From assembly GCA_001574975.1 (NCBI GenBank), contig KQ965753.1:310001-374000 (forward strand): a DNA stretch of 64,000 nucleotides, read 5' to 3'. The first letter of the stretch is position 1. The number at the start of each line of letters is the position of its first letter. This DNA comes from Gonapodya prolifera JEL478. Lineage: Eukaryota; Monoblepharomycota; Monoblepharidomycetes; Monoblepharidales; Gonapodyaceae. The position numbers were made by a program, and so were the translations under genes. This document shows, one piece after another, positions 35,671 through 46,900 of this stretch. The notes beneath the pieces were generated by a model, which did no database searches, was not told the DNA's origin, and saw only the letters and a list, made by a program, of their open reading frames with translations.

Positions 35671-36171
35671 GTGAGTGCGCGAGCGACGGATGCCGGAGGC
35701 CGGAGGAGGGAGGTCTCCGTGGCCTAAGCGCCGCTAGGTGCTGACCGAGGCAGTCGACCGACGCGAGACAGACGCCGGAGGCGATTGCTCCCCGAAGCGC
35801 GAAGCGGAATACTCATCGCGAAGCGAGATGTCCGCCGATGCCGAATCCGATGATCCAGAAAATGACTAAAGGGGGTGGCAGAGGGTGTGAGAATGGAACA
35901 CAGGCTTCGATCTCGCTCTGCGACTCGTGCGCCTCCGGCGGACATAATGGCCCCTTCTTCCAACTCTTTCCTTCTTCGGTCGACCAACCCAACCCCACCC
36001 ACACCCCACCCCTGCGTTTCCTCGGTGTAAACAGCAGCCGCGACAAGACACCCGCACACCAGAGCCAGTTACGGCACTTCCGCCTTACAGTAACCCAAAA
36101 ATACACGCATGTATTCACTCCGCCATGTCGTTGCATTAATACACGTCTGTTCCTCCGCTTTACGTCTCGCT
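35671..36171. other. Repeat-bearing stretch, no gene supported
   Basis: After the last DUF1295 exon this holds the dispersed repeat (35717-35835), then Pro/Thr-rich sequence without recognisable coding content, and the 3' flank of ODAD3. Confidence 0.5.
35717..35835 (+). repeat. Dispersed GC-rich repeat, copy 3
   Basis: GGCCTAAGCGCCGCTAGGTG then CTGACCGAGGC, GACGCCGGAGGCGATTG, GAAGCGCGAAGCGGAAT and ATCGCGAAGCGAGATG, in the same order as copy 1 in eL38 intron 3. It is the best preserved partner of copy 1. Confidence 0.75.
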
Positions 36172-38461
36172 TCACTCATCATCGTCGTCCCCTCCCCCAC
36201 CTTTGCCCCTCCGTCCCTTCTTTTTTCCCCCACCTGCACCGCCTTTACCCTTCCGAGCGTTAACGACCTGCATGGACGCGCGCTTGATAGACTCGCGGTC
36301 GGGAACGTCGATGTCGGCGTCGGGCGTGTCGGGGTCGTTTTCTTTTGCAGTGGTTGACGGGAATCTGTGTCATCATATGGACCACACACAGCAGGGACAC
36401 ACCCGAAACTCACCTCCCCCGCCCTCCTCCTCGAACTCCTTCCGGCCCATGCGAACACGGGTATTGTGAGCAGGAAGACCCGCCTGTGTCACCGTCAGCA
36501 GGTTGAGCGTGGGCTCTGCCGACGCGCCACCCGCAGCGCCACCGGAAGTGGGTTGGGCGGGAGACGGGGAGAAGGTTGTCTAGAAGTAGGAAGAGGGAAG
36601 TGGGTGGTAAACCAGTTTTAACGGTTACCAATGTCTTACCTCGATAAGGTTCTCTTTGCCCTTGACCGTCTGATACAGCTTGTCCATCTTCTCAATGCAC
36701 ACTTCCAGTGTGTGCACGTGTGGGTCGGCTCCTGCCGGCACTTCGGTAGGGCGGTCCTTATGACATCATTGGCTCCTTACAACCCCTACCCACGCACCGC
36801 GGAGTTCAAGTTCCATCAACTCACCAACTGCACACCCTCGAGCTTCTCGGCAAGATGTCCCACGCCAGCCCGTGCCTCTTTCACGATCCGGCCCACACGT
36901 TCCCACTTCTCCCGCACCTCCTCGACCTCCTTCTTCGCCTCTTCCACGCGAGCCTTGAATTCCTCCTCGAGGCCTTTTCCGGCAGATGACTTTTGGCGTC
37001 CGGTAAACTTGAGCTCCTCGTACTCTTGCAACACTCGCTGCTTGCGCGCTCGCAGCTCTTCCAGTCGGGCGGAGGTCGACGCTTGCAGGGAAAGGAGGTG
37101 GGCATGTGTATCCCGCTGCGCAACCAGCTTCGCCGCGATTTCAGGGACGGTCAGAACTCCGACCGCATCCCTCAATACGCGGAGGGTCTCTTCGACACCT
37201 GCAAGGTGCTGCGCTCTCGAGGGATCATCCCCGGCACCGCCTGCCCCTCCTGCCGAGGTATCCAGAGCACCAGAAGATCCCGCAGTACGAGAATCGTCGC
37301 CCTGAGACGCGTTTGGCCCAGATCCCGTGGTGGGAGACGACGGTGTGGTACCATCCTTCCCCGTTTGTGGCGTGCCCCGCTTTTCCATCTTTTCGTTCAT
37401 TTCGAGACGCTGCTTTACCAGTTCTTTGCGCGCGTGGAGGTCCTTTTCTCGCTGTTTGCGGTCTTCAGTGAGTTGAAGTTCGAAGCGAAGGAGGTCGGCC
37501 TGGAGAGTCCAGTTTCGAATTTTACTGGGCATCTTAGGACGACACAAGATGCGAACGCACCTTTGCCACTTCCTTGGCGTGATTAGCATCCCTTGACATC
37601 GCCTCCAACTCCGCCGCCTCCTGCTTCTTTTGCTGGAGGAGTTTCTCTAACTTGGTTAACTTGGAATCGAACGTCAGCCTTTCGTCCTGGAGCTTCTTCA
37701 CGATTGCCTCGTACGTCTTGCGTACGGCTTGTGCTTCATTGTACTTGATAAGGGCCTTGTCCAGTCGGTTCTCCAGCGCGTGGATCTCTTTGAGGTGCGC
37801 CGGTTCCACAACTCGAGAACCACTCGATCCAGCTGAACTGGTCGGCGGTTGCAGGTGGGCGACGCGGTCCTGCAGTTCTTTGAGCTTTGCTTCTCTCGCC
37901 CGAACTTCGGCCTCCATCAGGTCGTGCTTGTTGCGCAGCTCGCACACTTTTTGGTCGAGTTTCTCCACGTCCGACATGGTCCGCGACGTGGAGGCGTCAC
38001 CCTCGGCCTGCAAGCGGTAGTCAGTAATCCTATCAATGTATTCCAGCACGGTAGAGCAGGTCGCTGATGTCTTCAACTCACTTTCTTCAGTTTCGATATC
38101 ATGTCGCGCAACTCCTTGTTCTGCGATCTCAAGTGGGCCATCTCCTCTTTATTCTGCCGGATCGCCCACTGCGAAGTCTCATAGTATGCTTTCCGATCTC
38201 CCTCTGGAGTGCAACCGTGACCGATTCGAGACAGTAGTTTCCAATGTGACAGATGGAGGAGTTTGACCCGCGTTGCAGGCGTAATCAGAGGACATAGATT
38301 GCGTGCATCGTCCATTTTGGGGTATCATGGTGTAATAGTGTCAGTAATGCTCGAAGGGGACATGTAATCAGTCGCGTACCGAGCAATTCAAACCGGAGCT
38401 TCAGATCGTGAAGATCCTCGTCCAGCTGCATCGCCTTCTCGCGATCCTGGGAAGCTGGCAT
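36172..38461 (-). CDS. ODAD3: ODAD3 / CCDC151, outer dynein arm docking complex subunit
   Basis: A coiled-coil protein that docks outer dynein arms on axonemal doublets (Chlamydomonas ODA10 family). Start MPASQDREKAMQLDEDLHDL (38459-38461). Exon 2 contains EGDRKAYYETSQWAIRQNKE, the family signature, then MAHLRSQNKELRDMISKLKK. Exon 3 is coiled coil with QDERLTFDSKLTKLEKLLQQ and AELEAMSRDANHAKEVAK. Exon 4 continues with QADLLRFELQLTEDRKQREK, an inserted Ser/Gly/Thr-rich stretch (37.2-37.35 kb), GVEETLRVLRDAVGVLTVPE, LEELRARKQRVLQEYEELKF and GVGHLAEKLEGVQL. Two short exons end with VRMGRKEFEEEGG and a Lys/Gly-rich tail (GGKKGRRGKGGGGDDDE). The stop is at 36172-36174. Confidence 0.88.
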
Positions 38462-38614
38462 CGGTGCGAGAAGGAGGTTGCGAGAAGGGACGAGACAGCC
38501 GTAGAAGTTTGACGAACGGGTAATACTGAAGAACTATCCTTCAAGCTTCAAAATCCTGGTACGAAATACACCGGACGTAATTCACCATAATATATACACT
38601 GACCCCGGCCCAGT

Positions 38615-39100
38615 CTAGTTGCTCGAGTCCACAAGTCTCAACTGGTCTCCAACATCTCCAACATCTCTCAACCTGAGGAACAGGTCGGCGCCCCATCCAT
38701 AAACATTTTTAAATTCCAAGTCACCTCCAAAATATCTTGCGTAGAGTCTTGTCATCGGCAGCCCGAATCCGAGACCGGCCATGGGACCCCCAAAACCACG
38801 GTGAAGATCAGTCTTGGTGAGTCCAGCGATGGCGAGCGGATCAGCTGCTCCCTGTCGACCGAGTGCCATGGTGGCTGCCTCTTCGTCGTCACGAGGAACC
38901 GTCGTGTAGTTGTAATCGAAAACACGCGCATAATCCGCATAAGGGACACCGCCACCGGTATCGCGCACCCGAATAGTGACGACGTCCATACTTCTGGAAA
39001 TGGTGACCTCGACAGGAGGTAGTTCAGCAGTTGGGACGTATCCACTATTGGGTTGATTCTCCCGTTCTGCAGCTCTCTGTGGAAAAGGTCCGGACGGTGC
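38615..39100 (-). pseudogene. C-terminal remnant of a PDK/BCKDK-type mitochondrial kinase
   Basis: The GHKL ATPase part of a pyruvate or branched-chain ketoacid dehydrogenase kinase is clear: PPVEVTISRSMDVVTIRVRD, TGGGVPYADYARVF, a long loop, GFGGPMAGLGFGLPMTRLYA (G2 box) and RYFGGDLEFKNVYGWGADLF, ending at 38615. Upstream, where the N-box ELLKNAMRAT should precede ENQPNSGY, the sequence reads ELQNG in a different frame, which fits a small deletion through the N-box. None of the N-terminal helical domain is recognisable between 39.1 and 39.56 kb. The family is normally about 400 residues; about 150 remain. Confidence 0.65.
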
Positions 39101-39563
39101 AGTTCGCGAGGTACGGTGCCCGTACGGAACTCAACGCGGTTCTAGATACCAGGAAAGACGCTTTTGTTACCACCCAGTGAGGGATTTGGTGCATCAGTTG
39201 GACCAGATGGCGGGTGCGAAGAGTGGCATAGTGTTCGGTTGGGTGCGCGCCCGATGAGTGACATTCCGCCGACGCAGATAAATGCCTAATGTGGGCAAAG
39301 AGGATGTAGAGGAGCGGATAGTCACAGTCGGGGATTCGTTCCCAATTGTCATCAATATTTGCAACACTACGATCATCTGTCGTTTTGCAGTTTGTCTTTG
39401 ACCAAAGGTTTTCAGAAGGTCTCTATCGCTCTGGCGCCTGCTAGTACCCCTTGAATGAAAACTGGTAAGATTTGACCAAAACCTCGACAAGATGTGTGAC
39501 TTTGAGTTGACGTTTTTAAATGCAGCTATGAGTTTTTGTATATCATTGCATTTACAAATCATG
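39101..39563. other. No gene clearly supported
   Basis: It may hold decayed 5' exons of the kinase remnant (a frame with YATLRTRHLVQLMHQIPHW is faintly suggestive) and the 3' flank of the LACTB2-like gene. Nothing definite. Confidence 0.35.
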
Positions 39564-41137
39564 TTATTGTGACACCTCCCACCCAACCTCATCATCCAGC
39601 CATTCTAAATTCTTATGGCACGGGTGCAAGTATTTCGTTCCTGTTAGACCGCCCGAAGATGCTTGCTGATAAGCCTTTCGATCGGCGACCGCCTTTGTGT
39701 CCACCTTGTTCCCGTAATGTAGTTCGTCCTTCTTCTGCCTGTCTTTCAAGAGACCCATCACTTCCACCATATTCAAGCCGCCAGGTCCATAAATTTTGGT
39801 TGGATCTATTCGCTCTCCTTTGGACGAAGTGAATGTCTGTGACGTCGACGCATCAGCACTCTCTCCGCCCGGCTGCACGTGACGAATCACCCCTCCACGC
39901 TTTTCGAGCTCAAGAACGTGCTGAATAATCGTGCCGCGGATAAAGGATTGCTCGAATGTCGTTTGTTGAGCCGTCGGAATTTTCAGCGTTTGGGAGACGA
40001 GCTCCACATGTTTTGCAGTTGCAACGATGGGTGGCTCTCCATCTGCACGTGCACGCCGGTCGTTTTTTTGCCCAACCCCAACGCCCTTGAGTGCTCGAGA
40101 TATAGTGGCGCTAAGGGTGTCTTGTACCTCCGAGGCTCGGTCGAGGAAGATTGAAACATCCAGAGGGGAGAGGACGGGAGCTCCGTGGCCGGGGAATATG
40201 TGCTTGGGGAAGGTTTGAGTGATACTCGACAGTGACGACAGGTAGTCCGGCAGTGATTCATACGATGCCTCTAAGCCAGTCAAATTCGAAGTCGTCACAT
40301 CTCCGGTGGTCGACCGTGGACTCTTTCGAGCCGGCGCCATGTGGATCATATCTGGTGGCTCTTCAGAAACTTTGACAGGGACAGCGAACACCGCGTCTCC
40401 GACAAAGAGAGACCCAGACTGTTGATGGAAATAGGACACCGAGTCCGCAGTGTGTCCTGGCGTCGGCAAGGCTCGAATCGCAACAGTCACGTCCATGTCC
40501 TCACCCCCAAAGCTCAAGTCCATCGCCGACGAGCCAACAAATTTCGAAACTATCCCAGCACCCTCCTTCGCAAGCTCGCTCGCAATCACGTCCACACGAC
40601 CTTCCAGTTGAAGCTCCCCCGCAAGCCACTTGAGAGATCTCCAGTCGACGTGCCCTCCATGCCCGTGAGTGACGGCTATTCCGGCCACGCGGACGGTTCT
40701 GCCTTGACCGGCGTGTGCGGCTTGGGTGGCACAAACAGCCCGAATGATGTGGAGGAGTGAATCGTACGGTGTTGGGCCAGGATCAATCAAAAGACGATAA
40801 GGAGATGTCGGAGTCCCGAGGAGGAAGGTGTTTGTTGGAATCTTCCGGAAGGAATTGGATGCGGCTGGTCGAGTGAGGATTCGAGCGACGTTTGGAGTGA
40901 GCTGGACGATGTCTGTCCGATCGGAGATGCCTTTTACGCAAAGATTGAGGGGTTTGCTACTTTTGGAGTCCTCCGCTCACCAGGATGGCCGTAGTTTATT
41001 CGTTGAAACGTGGAGTTGGTGCGACGTATCGAGAGGACACGCACTGGCGACAGTACATCGACGTCTCTCCGAAGGCTCCTTACTGATCGGTACAATTCCT
41101 TCCTCCAGCTGAGAAGCTGCCGATCCACAAGCGCCAT
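39564..41137 (-). CDS. LACTB2-like metallo-beta-lactamase-fold protein
   Basis: LACTB2 proteins are mitochondrial endoribonucleases; fungal relatives act as thioesterases. Exon 1 (ATG 41135-41137) reads MALVDRQLLSWRKELYRSVR and is basic, possibly a targeting sequence. After one intron, RTDIVQLTPNVARILTRPAA, NTFLLGTPTSPYRLLIDPGP, VAGIAVTHGHGGHVDWRSLK, ALPTPGHTADSVSYFHQQSG, SLFVGDAVFA and HIFPGHGAPVLSPLDVSIFL follow. The C-terminal winged-helix-like part has TTFEQSFIRGTIIQHVLELE and KRGGVIRH. It ends with an extra tail (LEWLDDEVGWEVSQ). Odd: the metal motif is HGHGGH, whereas the family has HxHxDH, so the Asp ligand for the second zinc is replaced by Gly. The later ligands (His of PGHT, Asp of VGDA, His of PGHG) are present. 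Confidence 0.85.
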
Positions 41138-41256
41138 GAACTCCCCTGTGTGCGCGATCGTTCCAGATGATTTCCTTACCCTCAATTCTACACCTCTAAT
41201 TATACAGTACTTGAAAATAAATCTTGCAAATTTTTCTGGAGCGTCCGTGTGTTGGT

Positions 41257-42413
<1,157 letters not shown>

Positions 42414-43033
42414 CTGAACGTGTGCAAGTTATAGAAGCAACCGGCTAAAGTAAGGTGAATTATTTAATTTCATGATTTGTATCTTTCTTTTGAACGTCAA
42501 TTCTACAGTCCACACGAAGTTTCCAATTTCCCTGCTCGCTGACCTTTCTGCTCTTATTCACACTCCCACCGCTGCCGAGGGTACTTGAACGGAACTACGA
42601 GCAAGAATGTCCCCAACCAAGAGCACCCGTTCAATCTTTCCGCATAAAGCTCGATAAAGAACCGTTGTCACTACATCAGGAGGCGCCATCAGGGTTTTTC
42701 GAAATGAGTTATTTCTCGATCAGATTCTCACCAGGGTCCCATATTCGTCAATACAACAAATCAAACTCACGTTTCGTCCGCACGAGGAAGGTAGTCCAGC
42801 CACCTCACGAGAATGTACCTTTGCGCGTTATATGTGGGCCACATGATCGACTCCACGTGCTCTATCGGAGTGCTGTCGGCAGTGTGACAGAGTGAGGCCG
42901 ATGAAATACTGCCGTCGGTGTGCTGAAATGCAACAACACGAATGACCTTGGGGTAAGCCCAGGTCCGAGGATAGAGGGGAGGAATAGTTTCTGGGCCCGA
43001 GAGTGGACTAGAGGGGTAAATTGCAAATGTAAG
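42414..43033. other. Intergenic, no gene supported
   Basis: Upstream of the enolase-phosphatase. Short open frames only. Confidence 0.4.
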
Positions 43034-43780
43034 TTAACGCCTGGGCGCGAGGATATTGGACAGCCGAACGGAGAACTCACGTAGATCGCTGAGTGTTATA
43101 TTCCACTGGCCCCTGCTTGACACTAGCTTCTCGTGCATCACCTCAGTCCGAAAAGGGCGACATACTTGCGGACCGGCTTGGCGTCCCGCCGCGCTCGCGA
43201 CCTGCTGATGCCCGTGGGGCCGCGGCATCACGTGGATCTCCATCGTGCGACTCTGCCGGAGGAACTTGTGCGTATGTGTTGGTGGTGACCAATAGTGCTG
43301 CTGGTGAGTCCACGCCGGTAACAGAGGATTGTGGGTTGGTGACATCACCACTGCCAAATACCACGGAAAACCATAAATGTGAGTACGAAGTGAGAACTCC
43401 TTACCTTACGAATCTCACCTTTCTTTGGTGGTGGAGCCGCTGAGCTCTCCGGAGTGTCAAGCTCGCTTCGCATCCTCTTCCCCGGCACAACTTCTTCTTC
43501 GGGCTCATACTCTGGTGCTTTTCTCCCATAGATGAGATAGTTCGCTTCCTTCGATTCTAGAGCCCGTGGTATGGACTTACTTTGTGGTTAACCGCCTCGT
43601 GGTCCTTTGATCCCCCCAAGATGCTGACGTGGCTGTTGGCGTTGGGTTCCGTGAAGGACTGGCAGCTCGACCTAACCCTTGGCTACTGCTTCCTTCTCCG
43701 GTCGCTGGGTGATCCAGTCGCTGGCACTGGACCAGAGTTGATGCCAACGCCCCTCTCATCACGTGAAAACAGAACTTCCA
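43034..43780 (-). CDS. Possible small unrecognised gene
   Basis: Two segments look exon-like. The first reads EPNANSHVSILGGSKDHEAV then NHK before a GTAAGTCC donor (about 43.58 kb). The second reads ESKEANYLIYGRKAPEYEPE, EEVVPGKRMRSELDTPESSA, ending PPPKK before GTGAG (about 43.43 kb). A Pro/Ala/Arg-rich segment near 43.15-43.36 kb may be the continuation. Charged and low-complexity, with no known domain. The short SHVSILGGS word is faintly like the repeat of Jupiter/HN1 microtubule-associated proteins, which is not enough for a name. Start and end are uncertain. Confidence 0.3.
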
Positions 43781-43921
43781 GTTCCCGTCACACCCCCAAT
43801 AAGAGACTCAATAAAAAATTCGGCATGTTTTTTACAATTTCAAAGTAGATAAGCCCCTTTGTACATCAGACACAACTCCCAGTTCCCCTCAAATCTTCTT
43901 CATGACCTTCAATTTCTGCAA

Positions 43922-46900
43922 TCAAGCCATAGTGACATCTGCATCCTTTGATCCACCAACACCAGCATCACCATCCTTCGCCTCGCCCGCCGTGGTGGTG
44001 ACGTACTTCTTCTGGCCATCTTCGTCGACCACCGGTTCCGTCGTGGCGTTGTCGGTCTTGAACGCGCCTTGACCCAAAAGCAAGTCCAAACCATCGTTCT
44101 TCTCGATGGTTAGCTGTGGGTTTTTGAACGATGCCTTGATGCGGTTGTCTTCCCAACGACGGAACCGCGCAGACCGAATCTTCATGCTACGCTCGAACTC
44201 GGACTTGTTCTGAGCGACCTTGTCACGCCGGGCAAAGTAGTCTTCGGTGTTCTCAACGAAGAAGATCCTGTACGTGTTGAGGCAGATCTTCAGCTCGAGT
44301 CCCGAGATCGTGTCAACATTATCTTGAGGCTCCTCAGGTATCACATTGGGTAGCGACCTGAAAGAGAGTAAATAGCGTCAATCACGTGGGGTGAAGCACC
44401 GCGGACGTTCGAATCTCCACCAACCTTTTGAGGAACGGTTCTCGCTCCCGGCCGACTTTAGGTGCACCTGTCGTAATCTGGGTGAAGCCTTCGACGTAGA
44501 GGGACCACTTCTCCTCGGAACTAAAGGTAGTGTCCGCGAAAAGATCATCCTTGCCGAGCAGCTGCACGAGGAGAATCCTCTCAATAAGGACCTGGTCGAC
44601 GTAAAAAATTAGCAACGGCAAAACTATCGAACCTCTGCCGAGTAGCTACTCACGTATTCCATCCGGAAAATCTGCTCACTCTCCCCAACAGCCTTTTCAG
44701 CCTCCATCCTGTACTTGGCCTCTTGCTTCGGGCTGTACGTCTCCTTCTTCCTGTCCTGCCAGAACATACCCAGAAGCTGTTGCGAAGGCGGGTCAGCCAG
44801 CATCGACTGGACGTGCTTGACGATCTGCAAAATGAGACGGTCGACCGTGTACATGTGGTAGCCCGTGGTCTGGTACAGCTCGCGCATGTCCTCCTCAAAG
44901 GCGTTGGTGTAGGTCTGGTTCTTGGCGGGGTCGTCACGGAGGCGGGTAAGAAGAGTCTCGATGAGGTTCAGGAGGTGGAAGTAGCGGTTGGCTCGAATCT
45001 TTTGTGTCGCATCTGATCACCCGAAAACGACAAAGTTGGAGGCAAAGCCCGACAGGAAAATGATGGTATTCTTCAACTCACCGTGTCGCATCTTGTCGAC
45101 AAGTCCAAGCTCCACGGCAATCTGGTTCGGCTCTCTCGGCCCTTTGTTCAGTTCCTGGTCTGCCAATTTCATCTTGAGCATTCGATCGTACAACAGCTGC
45201 GATTCCAAATCAAACACTGTAGCAAAGCCCTGCACGATCCCGATCAGCACTAGCGACTCACATGGAACAGCCTAAAGAACACGTAGAATCCAGTATTCCC
45301 GTACAGCTGGAAACTCAACCTCTGGTTCCTCATCCCTGCTCCATTCAACTTGGGCACAACCGCAATGGTCCCGTTGGTCTTTCGCTCGCCATCCCCATCC
45401 GCTCTCCCCTCCCCGGGCACCTTGCCGCCGCTCTGCCCTGGCAAGTCGTCGTCAATGTCCATACCATCTCCGTCTGCTCGCTGCCCACCCGAACCACTCC
45501 CAGCACCATCCGTGCCACCCTCCGACGGCACAACGCCAAATACGGCATTGACGAATCCATCGAAGAACTCCCTGATGGAGCCCTTGTCCTGGTCGTTGAT
45601 ACCCAATGTACAATCGATCCCGCAGTTGATCACCCTCCGGACATCCTCGAACACTCCGGGGTCTTTAAAACCAAGGCGCATCTGGTAGCGGTTGGCCAGG
45701 GGCACGTCCGACTTGGGCGGCGTCTTGCCCATGATGGACCGCAGCTGTTGCTTCTTCTCCTGCTCCTTGGCAAGCTGCTCGATCTCGGTAACGAGACTCT
45801 TGAGCGCCGTCTTCTTCTTATCGTCAGCCTTGAAGCTGAAGGCCTGGTAGTCGAGGGCCTTTTGGTAGTTGTTGGTATCGATCTGGCGCCAGACTTTTTG
45901 CCACTCGCGCTAGAGGAGACAATCCATAAGTTAGCACTTGTCGATACACAACGACCCGCAAAACTGAAACCCACTTGTGCCCTCTTCCACTCTTCATCCT
46001 TCTGCTGCAACCTTCTCAACACCACCGGCACCGTCACCGCTGGATGCTCATGGAGCAACTTGAGCACCTCGGCCCCTCTCGCGCCATCATACACTTTCTT
46101 AATGACCCTTTTGTAAATAGTCCCACTGGTCCCTCCAAGCCCCTCCTCCAGCTTGAACTTTGCCTTCTCCTCGGGCGTCATGGCCGCGATCTTCTTGGCG
46201 ATGGGCTCCAGCACGGCAATGACGTGCAAGTTTGACTGGATGTTGAGGTCGAACTCGTACCGCTCGTCCTCGGCCTTGTGCAGGGACTCCTCGAAGGTGT
46301 TGCGGTAACGGTTGGAGGACGTGTCGCGTTCCTCGGATTGCACGACGGGGTGCGACATCCAGTCGTCGTTGAGAACTTCTTGGTGTGAGGGCTCACGGCC
46401 TGAGCAGGTCGGGCGCGGGGCGGTAGGGGGGAGCATTCGGTAGGACCGGCCCGAACGGCGGCAGTTCTTGAGGTCCATCTCGGGGCGGGGGGCAGGGACA
46501 TTGTCTTGTGCAGGCAGGGTGATTATCAGTCAGCACAGACACATCCATCAACCCCACACAACCAAAGTACTCACAGATCGCCTCCTCCTCCTCATACTTG
46601 ACCAACCTCTTCAAAAACTCAAACAAATCCATACTACCACTCCTCGCCAAGAACGGCCTGGCGCGTTCCACGAGGGTCGCGACGTCGATTATCTCCTGGC
46701 TGAACATATTGAGCAGCTTGAGGAAATCGTTGTAGGTCGGCTTGGGCATCGCCTTGCGGACTTTCTCAAAGAACTCCACTTCCATCTGAGACCCCCCGCC
46801 GGCACCGCTCGACCCCCCGCCGCCACTCCTGCCGTCTTCCGTCTTGACCTTTTTCTTGGGGGGCGGCTGCGAGGACCCGCCCGGTGCGGCACCACTTGTT

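Noticed and set aside
45262-46116. Long open frame on the + strand over SIN3
   Set aside because: It is antisense to the well-conserved SIN3 exons, crosses SIN3 introns, and shows no family motif of its own.
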